Source: Rhyzopertha dominica (taxonomy: Eukaryota > Arthropoda > Insecta > Coleoptera > Bostrichidae). Taken from it: DNA of 64,000 nucleotides. This document shows, piece after piece, positions 11,500 to 23,120 of the stretch. Numbering within the stretch: the stretch's first letter is position 1; each line of letters starts with the position of its first letter. The notes below the pieces were generated by a model. That model had not been told where the DNA came from, ran no database searches, and saw nothing but the letters and a program-made list of their open reading frames with translations. The position numbers and the translations under genes are program-made. The stretch is from contig QCXZ01000138.1 in the NCBI GenBank assembly GCA_025024175.1, forward strand, positions 434,002-498,001, written 5' to 3'.

Positions 11500-14224
11500 C
11501 TTGTAACCAGTTCCTTTTTTAATAACACGATAGAAAATTATTATAGATTAATGTCTTCATCTCCTAAATATAACATAAAGTTTTATTTAATTAGCATTAT
11601 AAGCAGTAATGGAAAATAACAATGCATACTAAATAAAAAAATATCTATCCTGAATTAAGCGATATATTTGTTGTTTTTCTAATAACCGCTGTATTTTCTA
11701 TTTTATCAAAAAATGGTTGCAAACGTTTTGAACGAACAGTACCGTGCTTAAATTTGTACTTTTGACATTTTATTTCATATTTTGCTTATTTAATGAGTAA
11801 GTACTAAATAATTTAAAAATTGACGAAATACCTTTTATTCAACAGCATTGAATTAACTAAATTGGACGAAATATGAAATGCATTGAGACAAGGAGTTATC
11901 ACATTCAACGAAGAATTTCTACCTTGGTTTCTACACTGTAGTAGTTATTAAGTTATTTAAAGGGCGCAAACTCCATGTTAAGCAGTTTTAAATTTATTAG
12001 TAATGCATTCTAGTAAGTCAGCAAAAACAACTCCTACTTTGAAATATTAAGGCAGAAGAATACAAGCGATATTCGCATGAGTTAGGCAGTTTTTTTCACT
12101 AATACGTCTTTTATTTACCGAATATCGAGAAAAAACAAATGAGGACATGAGATACATTGTTTATAAAATTTATAAATGTTTAGAAGCTAAGTTTTGAAAA
12201 CTTTCAAATTACAACAATAAAAGTTAATAAACTATATTTTGGCTCCCACAATATCAATCAATACAATAAGTTACCAATATATCGTAGTAATAAACCAACA
12301 TGGCGTCATCTGATTGCAGCATTAGTTATTGTCAGAGTACAAATATTTTCATATTTTGTAAATAGTGCGAAGGGCTAGTAAATATAGCCTTAAATGCATA
12401 TCACGCACCTCCTTTAAACAGTTAATTTGATGTAATTAAGTAAAAATCAACGTTATTTTCAAAACGGAAAAATTCCCGAGTAATAAAACGGCCAATTGCG
12501 GTTGCGTAGTCGATGATGTCATTAATTTGTCGTATGTGTCTATTTCATATTTAAACAATGGTATTTTCGGCTTTAATCTAGGTAATAATCAGTTTCTGAA
12601 TGAAATAGACACCATACACATTGTATCATAAATGTAGAATACTCAGTACGATATCAAAAAAGATATGAAATAACGAAATAAGTTTCGATAACTGTTAAAA
12701 ATGAGAAGATTTACCACTTTATGCGTCACATTTGTTTTCGATGCTGATTTAAATTGTTTCATGTGTATAGTTAATGTTTTTTTTTCATTTTTGATTGATA
12801 GATCACTCCCAGATTTATGAAAACATTTTATTTAGAAAATGGTCTGTGTGTAGAGGCTTATTAGAACATTCTTTAATACACACATACACAGCTCCAAAAA
12901 AATTAACTCACCACTTAAATATTTTAATAAAAGTACATGTCGTTTAAACGAACGGTAATATATTTTATCGGATTTCAGAAGATCTTTGTATACTGACATT
13001 TTTAATGAGAAGCATATCGTCGATGTACTTATACGTACTGATAATGCTTCTCACTGGTGCTTTTTTGTATTTCTAAAATTTGTGTTAAAGAAGTTAACCT
13101 TCGCTACATCTGATTTTTGACGTTTTTTATGTTTTCCTGTCTTAATTGTTAAAAAAACGCAAATTTAGAAATTTGCTTGCTGAATGTATTGCTGAAATAC
13201 ATACTTATATGTTTTTCATAAATACAATACTTATGCATAGCCATAAAATTAACAAGGAAGGCAGGAAAGACTCAGTGGCGGCAGTAAAAAATAAGTCTCA
13301 CAAATATCGCGGATTAAAATGATTGTAGATTTAAACGAATTAATTTGTCGATCATTTTAGCCAGTTACGTCCAGCTTTCCCGGTTTGTTCTAAAGTTATG
13401 CACAAATTTCAGTTATATTGCACTTCCAGTCAGCCAATCGTAACCAAATCACAATGTTTTTGAACAGAAATCGCTCTTAAGACGTCAGTACTTACACAAG
13501 CAGCTGTACATTGGTAAATCAGCATTTTAAAATGAATCTTTTTCACGGTAAGAGATGATATACATGTATTTTTTCTGCAACTACTACTACTTTGTTTGGA
13601 CTGGTAATAATTGAGGATAGCACATACATTTTGTGGTAGACATATTAAACACTACACAAAAGTTGGAGTGTTACATAATACATACATAATTTAATTATAT
13701 TATGTTCCATAAAAAACTATATCATGCGGCACTTTTCAGATAAGACCAGCTGTTATAGATAAGGTGCGGCATAGTTTTGTGTGGAGTTCTTAAACTACAC
13801 TTACAGGTACATGTGGAGTGCAAGATTGTTAAAAAAATTGCGATCATTATCCAGAAACTTAGTGGGTGGTGACCAGCAATAAAGTACAGTAAATGTTCAC
13901 AGTTTTGTATTCACATGGATTTGTAGAAAAAAATTCATATTTCATCTTCAAGGAACTTTTTATTTACACAAAATTTTCAACGAATTAAATTAATTAACGT
14001 ATTACTAATTAAACAGTGTCGATATTTAAAACATGCATTAAATATAGTGCAGCAAAGTATATTGATTGTAGGCCCCAAATTTGTTCCTATTGCACTAGTG
14101 ATGCGCACTAGTCATTGATAAAACTCACCCTGTATATATACATATATCTATGCTAAATATTATAGCAATAAAAGTTGGAATTGATGTTATATGCATTTCA
14201 CATACATAGGTAACATCATGAAAA
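11500..14224. other. Spacer between CAT-A and CAT-B, left part
   Basis: AT-rich sequence without supportable coding exons. It holds two imperfect hairpins: 12528-12620, where a GTGTCTATTTCAT arm pairs with ATGAAATAGACAC, and 13003-13050, where GAGAAGCAT pairs with ATGCTTCTC. Neither could be tied to a known RNA family. Confidence 0.4.
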
Positions 14225-14345
14225 TTTTGAGGTACGTTTGCGAGACTTTCGCGAGAGTCTCGAACGAGACCTGAGACAAGACGAGACTTTTAGTTGCGAG
14301 ACGAGACTTTTTAATTTCTTCGCGAGACAAGACGAGACTTTTTAA
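14225..14345. repeat. CGAGACGAGACTTTT repeat block
   Basis: Six or more copies of GAGAC/CGAGACGAGACTTTT in about 120 bp, partly as inverted GTCTCG. Such blocks occur in non-autonomous hAT-like insect elements. No coding sequence. Confidence 0.5.
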
Positions 14346-14422
14346 GTCTAACAGTTCCAGTTTGTTTTTCTACATAGCACTGATTTTGAGATTATTAAAA
14401 AGTAAATATATAGCAGGATTAC

Positions 14423-14428
<6 letters not shown>

Positions 14429-14480
<52 letters not shown>
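14429..14480. repeat. (AT)26 microsatellite
   Basis: Uninterrupted AT dinucleotides over 52 bp. Confidence 0.95.
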
Positions 14481-14485
<5 letters not shown>

Positions 14486-16880
14486 TATGTTTTATAATTT
14501 TAACTAATGGGAAGTAGATCGATTACACTGGTTCCAAAGTATATTGGAAATTGCGAGTCCATAACTTCGAAAAAATGCAGTATATCAAATGGTCCTCTCA
14601 CCAACAATGGCATTTTCTGAATGGTGAGTGTGTCCTACCTTTATTTTTACTCCTTCTTAATTAAAAACAAGAAAACTCGTCAAAAATCAAAAAATCGAAA
14701 CTCACAGGCTCGTTTAAAGGTAGGTAGGTAGGTTCTTGTAGTTTTTTTTAACCTTTGATTGCTTTAGATGGAAGTTTTTACCTTCCGAAACATGTAGCAA
14801 CAATTTTTAATCATAATATTTCATGGGGAGTGTTCTTATTCATTTACTTAATCACCTCCTCCATAAGATGGACCTACCCAATATAAATGATTTTATAAAA
14901 TAGCTTCATTTGGCAAGTTGTCATATAAGTAACGAAGTCCAATATGAACAGTACAAAAACTTCAGTGAGTGAACGAAAGATCTGATAACTGATAAGGAAC
15001 CATCTGTACTAGTTTTATTATCTCTCATCTTATAAAAAAAACAGAACAACTAAAATTACACAATAGTTCAATAATATTTTACCTTACAACATGAACTATG
15101 AAATCAAGAAATATATTCCCTACTCAGAATTTTATTTGACTGCTATAGAGCCCAGCTTTGTCTATGGCCATACAGCCATTTACAATATCAAAAGGACTCA
15201 TTAGGTGCCAATTAATCAATAAACTTCCAACTGACAAAGTAACACGAAAAGTTGAATAAACAATGTGTGATTGCCCCCTAAAGATTATCATGAGTAGATA
15301 ACTCACGAATGATATGGTATTATATATTCGAGAGCAGCACATCTAACGAAAATCCGTTTGCTTGTTCATTGTACAGGTACGAGTGCTTTATACGTCAACA
15401 GAGTAATTTTGTTCGAAACAGCTATTAGTGCAACTGATAAGTGGCCCACTCTTCCTAACTGTGTCATGTCGTGAATTTTTGAGTGAAGAAGGAAATCTGT
15501 TTTAATTATTCTGGGGCATTAGTTGGTAAGTATCAGAATAATTATTACGGTACATTATTGCAATATTGAATAATAAGTATTTGCTTAACCCTGTATTATT
15601 TCACCAAAAAGGAAGCATTAACTCATTTAGAAATTAAACCGAAAGTGGCATTTCTTTATTGAGATATAGCATATAGGTAGGTGGATCGGTATCTTTTTTA
15701 TTACCTATTCATATTTATCCAGAAGTGTAAGTGAGGAACAGTTTATGAATAAAGCTGTTCCCGTCTGGCCTAAATATATCGTACTAAGAAATCTTTTTTT
15801 TGTTATAACTTACCTGATAAGAAAAGCAAACTGCATTTTAACTACATTCTCTCCGTAGAAATTAAACCAAAAACGTACTTCACCATGCAACCGTTATTTA
15901 GTTTATTGTATTACTAAAAACAGTTACACGACACCTTCTGATTAGTACATTAAATAAAATAAAAGGTAAACAAATTGTGGGTTGTGCCTTTGTTAATTAT
16001 CACGAAAATGCTATCCGCATGTGGGTTATCTTAATATCAATGTTTATTTAATTATCCAAGAAGAATTGAAAAATGCTAAAAACAATATACAAAATGTTTC
16101 CCTTATAATTATAAAATTTATACCAAGCCCCGAAAATTATTTATATACCACTAATGTTAACATGACATTCTTTTATCATCCTTCTAGGGTGACCTTAGAC
16201 GTTTAGAAAGTAATGTTACAATTAGTATGACTTATGACCACGATTTTATTATTTAAATGATAATAACAGTTTTTATTTCTCTTAAGTCTGTCAGCCATCG
16301 ATTTTAAAACATTTTAAATATTTTTGGTTATTGTTTCTTACTGATTGTTCTACAGATCAATACAGAGTGAAAAAAATATTTAAAAGCTCAAATATCTTCC
16401 AGCGATTGTTGACTAAAGCACAAAAAGGAACTACAATTCTGTATCAAAAATAAAAATTAAATAATTTAGGAACAATCTCTTTTTGTATTTTTATTTTATT
16501 TAATAATAATAATATATGTAGTTTTAAGCCTAATCCAACTGTAAATCACTTTGACAATTGTCTGCCCACAAATTTTGTAAATAAATGCAGATTCATTTTC
16601 ATAGCTGGTTTCATTTATTCATTTCTTGTAATTAGGTTTTGTTTGTTCTTTTTCTTGCCATTTTTGCATTCAAAAAGTACAAAAACTAAATAATAACCGG
16701 GTGATTTTTTTAAATAATTTATTATTATTAGGTAACTTTTCAGACTACATACAGATTGAAAAGTCACAAAACATGAAAGTACGTAAGTACCTTTTCTTTT
16801 AACAATATATTACAATAGCATAGGTAGGCCTAACATTATGTATGATTGCCAAATTTATTTTTTTATTTTTCACTGTTAAG
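14481..16880. other. Spacer between CAT-A and CAT-B, middle part
   Basis: AT-rich. The short open frames at 15124-15342 and 16021-16206 have no recognisable motif, no paralogue in the window and no splice context, so I do not call them genes. Confidence 0.4.
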
Positions 16881-16899
16881 AAAAACCACCAACGGCTCG

Positions 16900-17560
16900 T
16901 TCAAAATACATTCCTGAACGCCATTATAAAAATATTCCTGGGAAGACTAGGGAATAGGCCTAACAATTGTAAGATTGTAGTACCATAAAAGAACAAAGAC
17001 GCTAACAAGCCTTTAAATGCATTTTTAAACATGCTTATTTTAAACATTGTTCCGGGAAGATCGTTCTGACCCCTCCATTCCACTAAAGAACAAACCCAAG
17101 GTTTTCTTAGTATCTGATTAACAGTATTTTACATTGAAAAAAAGATAGTAACAGATCTCAATGCAATTTCAAAAATCTTTATTTAATAAAAAGGGGGAGG
17201 ACTCTCTGACCCCTCATACCAACTTTAAGATTTTAGTATCGTTTCACAATTTTTTATACTGAAAAAAGCCATTGCATTTTTGAGCATCCTTATTGCACAG
17301 GCCCAGGACTATTCCCTACTACCAATTTTAACATTTAAGGACCCCTTGACCTCCCTCCCTATCTCTTAGAGAATAGGCCTCGCGTTAGTACTGACTACCA
17401 ATTTTAAGATTTAAGTATCTTTTGTACAGCCTTTTATATTGCAAAAAAATACGGTAGCAAACCTTAAAATATATTTTTAAGCATCTTTATCAAAAAAAAA
17501 TTCTCTGGGTGAGGACCGTCTGACCCCCATTCCTCCAACCTAAAGTGATTGCACCCCTTC
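16900..17560. repeat. Divergent tandem repeat of about 137 bp
   Basis: Four to five diverged units in a row. Each contains a CTGACCCCTC-like block, a CCAA-TTTTAAGATTTTAGTATC block, a TTTTTATA-TGAAAAAA block and a GCATTTTTAAGCATCTTTAT block. The CTGACC block recurs near 17068, 17204, 17347 and 17522, giving spacings of about 137, 140 and 175 bp. Units are too diverged to be recent. A satellite relic or the tandem body of a Helitron-like element would fit. Confidence 0.65.
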
Positions 17561-20355
17561 TCCCACAAATTCAATGAATTTTTTTTTTGAAAAGTTGTTC
17601 TGGATACGAGCCTGTCCGAACCGAAAATTTTCGTACGTTTAGTAAAACCCTGCACTTGAGATATCGGTGTAATATACAATATGATTGCTTCATACTAAAT
17701 GATAACTTATAGATACTTTTTAGGACTAAACTGTCTGAAGTATTTTACCAAATTTAATCAGGTTTGTATAGCCTCGACCTAGGCGTATTGTAATATTTTC
17801 TGCACTGAATTGGATTTATCCTGAAATATATGGAGCTGCGTAACGGCTCAATAAACTACACGAATGGATTGATCAATCACTTAAATCACTCTTGGATATT
17901 GTCGATCATCGTAATTTCGCACTATCAGTGTCGACTTTTCTTATGCGCCCCACAGCAACAGATTTCTTTAATTTGCAGTTGAAGTTTATAACAGTGAAAT
18001 GATCTGTTTTTATTGTACGAGGTTTTTTTGGCAATAATGATTGTGTAAGTAAAGACTTCGCGTGAGTGCTAAATACGTAACGGATGCTGCGTAATATGCT
18101 TCCAATTCATGTTGCTATCATATACAATTAAAGACAGTCAAGTAATTGCTATATAAATTAACTCCGTAGCCTGAAAAAACATTTTAGTCTCTTTTATACC
18201 ATATTCGAAAACAGAGTATTGCAGTTTGTACAATATGATCCAAAGAAGAAGGGACACTTAAAAGTAAGTTTATAGAATGTTTACTTATCCATATTCCATA
18301 GCCATTAAAATTAGCAAACACAATAACAGTTTATGGAAGCATGACGTTCATCTGCTTTCCATGCAGAACATGTAAATCTCTTCATGCAAAACCAAGCACA
18401 TCTCACTGAAAGTGCTGGACTGAAGTTTTTGGTATCTGTCAAAATGACGGCGGGTTTCTAAGATATTGCGTGATTTTCTACAACCCTTAGCAAACAATCT
18501 TTATATGCATTTAAATATTATACCTGCAATCAGTATTACAGATGCAGATTATTCTTTTTCTTGACGAATACCTTAAGAGTCGTTAATTTATGAGAAACAT
18601 ATATATTTACAACCAATGTAACGTGCTTTTACGTACATTTTGTGACCCTTGAGTTTGGAATGATAAAATAAGATTTATATAAAAAACTTGCACTGCCTCT
18701 AAACAAAATTCTTATGTCAAGTATTAGGTGAGAGCAACTCCAGAAGTTTTTAGTGGTTTATTTTTTACAAACCAATTATTGACTCTTGCAGTTTAATAGT
18801 TAAGTAAACCATAAAATAAGCAAACAATTAAACTCTCTACAGAACTGTTATTAAAATAGAGAATTAGGATTCAAATTCGAACAATAATTATTTGTCCAAT
18901 CGCAGCAAAGTCCAGAGAGCTAAAATCTTGACACCTAGTTAACATTTTCTCTTGCACCTTGTAGTACTTGTAGACAAAAACAGGCATATATGTTTAGTAT
19001 TTGTTTTATTTTGAAATCATACATAAATTTAATCAGAAGTTCCTCCAACTCAGTGTGAATTGGTTTCACAGCAACATTAACAACAACAGTTACGAGCATT
19101 TACTTTCCCATTCGACATGAAAATGTTCGCAAATTAACAAAACTTACTGGTAGATCCAAACCAATTTGTGTGCCCAGGTGAATATCTTCTTCATGTTTTT
19201 ATTTAAGTCGCTAGCACTAAACACGAACATAAATTCCATAAATAAAAGATTAATTAATAATTTAAGGTTTACTTATTTCAATTTATAGAATTAGTTGATT
19301 AATAAGTGATTCGAAACATAAAAAAGTATTTCATAAAACTATTAAGCAAGTCAGAGCTGTCTCTGTCTTTTTGGAATATTTTTTTAAATATTTATCAAGT
19401 AGAGTAAATTCTAATAATAAACAATTTTAAAACTGTCCCTTTTCCCGATGAAACAAACTAATAATCACTAACGAACTCTAATCCGACAATCCCACGTAGG
19501 TTTTAATTTTATATTTTACACCCAATTTCGTGAGATCAAAAATTAAACAAGAAATAGCCTTGAACTACTATATATTACAAACACGCGATTATGTTTAAGC
19601 TTAAAAATATGTCATGCTATCATAATAAGTTTACTAGGAGGTGCACCAAATTCTACCAAAAAAATTAGCTCAGTACTGAACAGACTATCTACTTCTTCTA
19701 TTTTATTTTGGCAAGTAAGTACAAATATAACATAATATCACATATAACAACAACACATAATTAAAAACATATTCGCATTTGCATGTATAGACTTGTCAAA
19801 CCACAACTTTCCGATATACAATTCAATGAAAATAAACATCTTAAAGAATAAATTTAATAATGATATCGGCTAATATGATTCATTTATAGTTTAGGGTATA
19901 TGCGACAATAATCTTAGCAGACTTTAAAGTCAAAGAATTTTTAAAAATTTTTAATACTATAGATAATGAAAATACGCATTATTCATACTCTGAATCCATA
20001 GTTCACGCTTTTGCTAGCTGTCGCTCAACTTCTTGCAACAAGGACTAACGATATACGGAACATTAAGGCAGTATCTTATTTTATCAGATTGAAAATATAC
20101 AATTCGCTAGCAAGTTTACCACATATTTATGTCAAGTAGCTAGTTTTTTATTTGCGGTTCTTCCCCATCTAATGCTTTTCTTTAACTTTACAATTAAAAT
20201 TTATTGTTCTTTCCCTGATAAATCGAAATGGACGAGGATATGCCCACCTTTGAAGAAAGATTGCACAACCCCTGTTTGCAATTTTAGACCGATATTGGGA
20301 TTATCGAACTTTAAGTTAAGTATATACAAATATTTAAATCATATGCGTAGGTAGA
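17561..20355. other. Spacer between CAT-A and CAT-B, right part
   Basis: No coding exon, RNA gene or clear mobile element recognised on either strand. Confidence 0.35.
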
Positions 20356-20359
20356 ACCA

Positions 20360-20740
20360 TACCTCACAGGTGATCGTGTTGGTCATTTCATCGATCATCG
20401 TCTCTCTAACCATCAATTTGGAAATATTCTGTTGCAGAACTTCCGGACATTAATTTGGTATTAGGGTGTTGCTCCATCGTGCTGAAAACATGTCATATTC
20501 GCGGGAATTTGTGAGTTTGCTGCGGATCAAGATATCCCCACTTGAATTTCCATCCATGATCTATGACCTATGATATGATTTCCAACAATTCCTGTCCAAA
20601 TATTAATCTTCTCAGGGATTTGCGTATGTTCTTCTCTCATACAGTGAGGATCTTCCCTAGACCAATAATAAGCAGCGACTAGAATGACCGTGAAATGTAA
20701 ATAGTCGACTTATCAGAAAACAAAACACGTTCTAATCGGA
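20360..20740 (-). mobile_element. Mariner-type DDE transposase relic
   Basis: On the minus strand the blocks fall in transposase order: YWSREDPH, INIWTGIVGNHIIG, QHDGATP (the block with the second catalytic Asp), NVRKFCNRIFPN and a PTRSPVR version of the RSPDL block. In-frame stops and frameshifts show it is dead. CAGGGTGT at 21126 and CACCCTGTAG near 21165 may be terminal repeats of this or a nested element. Confidence 0.7.
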
Positions 20741-21291
20741 TCACATTGTTATCTAACATTACCAGCATTTATTTACAAAAACACTTTCCTAAAAACTCAA
20801 GTTTAATATAAAGTTTTTCTAGGATTACTTATTTCATTGGCAGCTGCTTTTTTCACCTTCCTTACATGTCCAAAGCTCGCAAACTGCTTTTCTATTTTAC
20901 ACATTGTCTCTTGGAATATAGTGGCAAATTTGGAAAATTTATATTTTTATGACTTTGTGATATTATGTAGTATTTTTTAACGCCGAAAAATACAGTTTTT
21001 TTGTGTTATTTGGATCAAAAAGAATCGTTTAATATACGCTGTGTTATTCTTTGTAATCAATCTGAAAACACTTCCGAAATATTCTCTAGAATTTTCTGAA
21101 GAATCAAAAAATTAAATAATATTCAGGGTGTTGGTAATGACCACTGTTACATGGGGCACCCTGTAGAAAAAAGTTTTTGTTGAAAAAACGCGCAACTCAA
21201 AATACTCTTATAGATAAGAAAATACCAACCGGCGTATCATGCCGTTCTTTCGGACACGGCTCCACTTTTTTATCATTTAGCTAACACACAC

Positions 21292-22418
21292 TATACAGGG
21301 TATCCCGCATTATGTAGGCAACCTCTCGGAATCTAGAAACTGGTGCAAAAATAACACAATCTACAGTATAACCTTTTTTTTGAAATAACTTCCGCCTACT
21401 GAGATATTGACGCTTAAACACGAAAGAAGAGAAACAATTTTTTCAAAAATATCTCTTAGACCGGTTGATATAATTTCATCAAATTTTGGCTACTATTATT
21501 GAAGTTAAAGCCGTTAAAATGATGCCCACATTTTTTTAATAAATGTTTGGGGGCGGGAGGGGGCCAGACCCCCATCTCTTAACCCTTAACTTAACGTTTA
21601 GGTTATTTTTTTGGGTGGATTTTTAATCTTTGACTTTTGTAAACAAAACAAAGTACTCTTTATTAATGCGGCTAAAATTCCAAGAAATTGCTGTTGAATG
21701 TTAATTTTCACTGCTTAGTTAATCATTCTTTTTATCAAATTTGCCGTGACAAATAATAAAACTGTGTTTGATGTCACTATTACATTGACATTTTGACAAT
21801 TGTTTACATTATTTGTTGCAAAAATTCTGAAATAATAATAATGGAATATTCATATAAATGAGTATGCCAGCGTACTCTTTTATATGAATATTCCATTGCT
21901 ATTTTTACTAATTTATTATCAAAATATCAATATAACAGTGATATCTAACACAGTTTTATTATTTATCACGGTCCATTTGTTCAAAAAATTGATTTAGTTA
22001 GGCAATGAAAGTGTGAACATTCAACTGCAATTTTCCTGGAAAGGGTCAACTTTAGTCGCATGGACAAAAGGTACCTTTTATTGTTTACAAGGCCCAATGA
22101 TTAAAAAACATATTTTTGAAAAACAATACTTGATCGTTGTAAAGTTAAGGCCCACTCCCAGTCCCCAAAACATTTATTTAAAAAAATGTGCACTTCATTT
22201 TAACGGCTACCACTTTAAATAATAATAACCAAAATTTTATTATATCAACCAGTTTAAGAGATATTTAAAAAAACTGTTTCTCTTTCGCCATGTTTAAGAG
22301 TCAATATTACAGTAGGCGGCCATTATTTCAAAAAAAGTTATTCAGTAAAATAATGTTATTTTAGCACCAGTTTTCAGATTCGGATAGGTTGTCTACATAA
22401 TGCGGGACACCCTGTATA
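21292..22418. mobile_element. 1.1 kb foldback element with very long inverted repeats
   Basis: The two halves are inverted copies of each other. The left end TACAGGGTATCCCGCATTAT is answered at the right by ATAATGCGGGACACCCTGTA. The inverted repeat runs inward for more than 500 bp, including AAATATCTCTTA/TAAGAGATATTT and AACATTTAT blocks. It turns at a near-palindrome around 21840-21900 (GGAATATTCATATAA/TTATATGAATATTCC). It ends in TATA on both sides, which fits a TA target duplication. It has no transposase. Its CAGGGTGTC-type ends resemble those of the mariner-like relics nearby. Confidence 0.85.
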
Positions 22419-23120
22419 TTATTTATTCATTGACCTCTAAATGGTTGGCTTGTTGGATAATAAATGGAGTTATTATTGTAAGTATGATTAAAATCATTTT
22501 TAACCATAATCTCTGATAGAAATGCATAACAAACTCGCGGAAGATAAATTGTGTGCGAAAAAATCACAAAACCAGTAAATGTTGAAAAAAATACAGGAAC
22601 AGATAACGGAAATAAACTTCTTTGTACTCAAAATAGTATTATTTTGTGGTGGCTTTCCATCAAGCTTTTTTAAGTGCCAACGTTATTGTATTGTTATATT
22701 ATATTAATATATTTTGTTTCAAGCTAAAATAAATAAAAAAGACACTAATTTATTTTAATTTTATTGTAGACAAATAGTCTAAGGATGCTTCGTATTTTAC
22801 ACCAAAAAAATGTGAAAGGCTCTCATTATTTTAGCAAGAATTGACTTGATGACAGTCTAATGATCATTCCTAGTATTACATCATTCATTTTTTTTCTACC
22901 TAAGCATGCGAATAGTCCACGTGATCCCCAAAGCAATCAATGAACCAACGCAAAAATGAATGCAATTCTGAAACACTATACCGCGCATGCGAGAGCCGGC
23001 GCCGGCGTCGTCTTTCGCCTATGAATAACCAAAACCAAACTGGGCAAGCGAAGTCAAACACGCACGTGTTCATGCCGCAGTACAGTTCTATACCAGTTAC
23101 CGCTTACAACAATCGAAAAT
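22419..23120 (+). promoter_or_regulatory. 5' flank and likely leader of CAT-B
   Basis: Positions 22975-23030 form a GC-rich island (GCCGGCGCCGGCGTCG) in AT-rich surroundings, suggesting a housekeeping-type promoter or 5' leader. An ATG at 22940 opens a 94-codon frame that overlaps the CAT-B start in another frame and ends at 23224. If the transcript begins upstream of it, it would act as an overlapping upstream ORF. No TATA box is obvious. Confidence 0.4.

Noticed and set aside
14429..14480. CRISPR-like or regulatory array in repeat-rich stretches
   Set aside because: The repeats are simple dinucleotides or transposon words without unique spacers, and the genome is eukaryotic.
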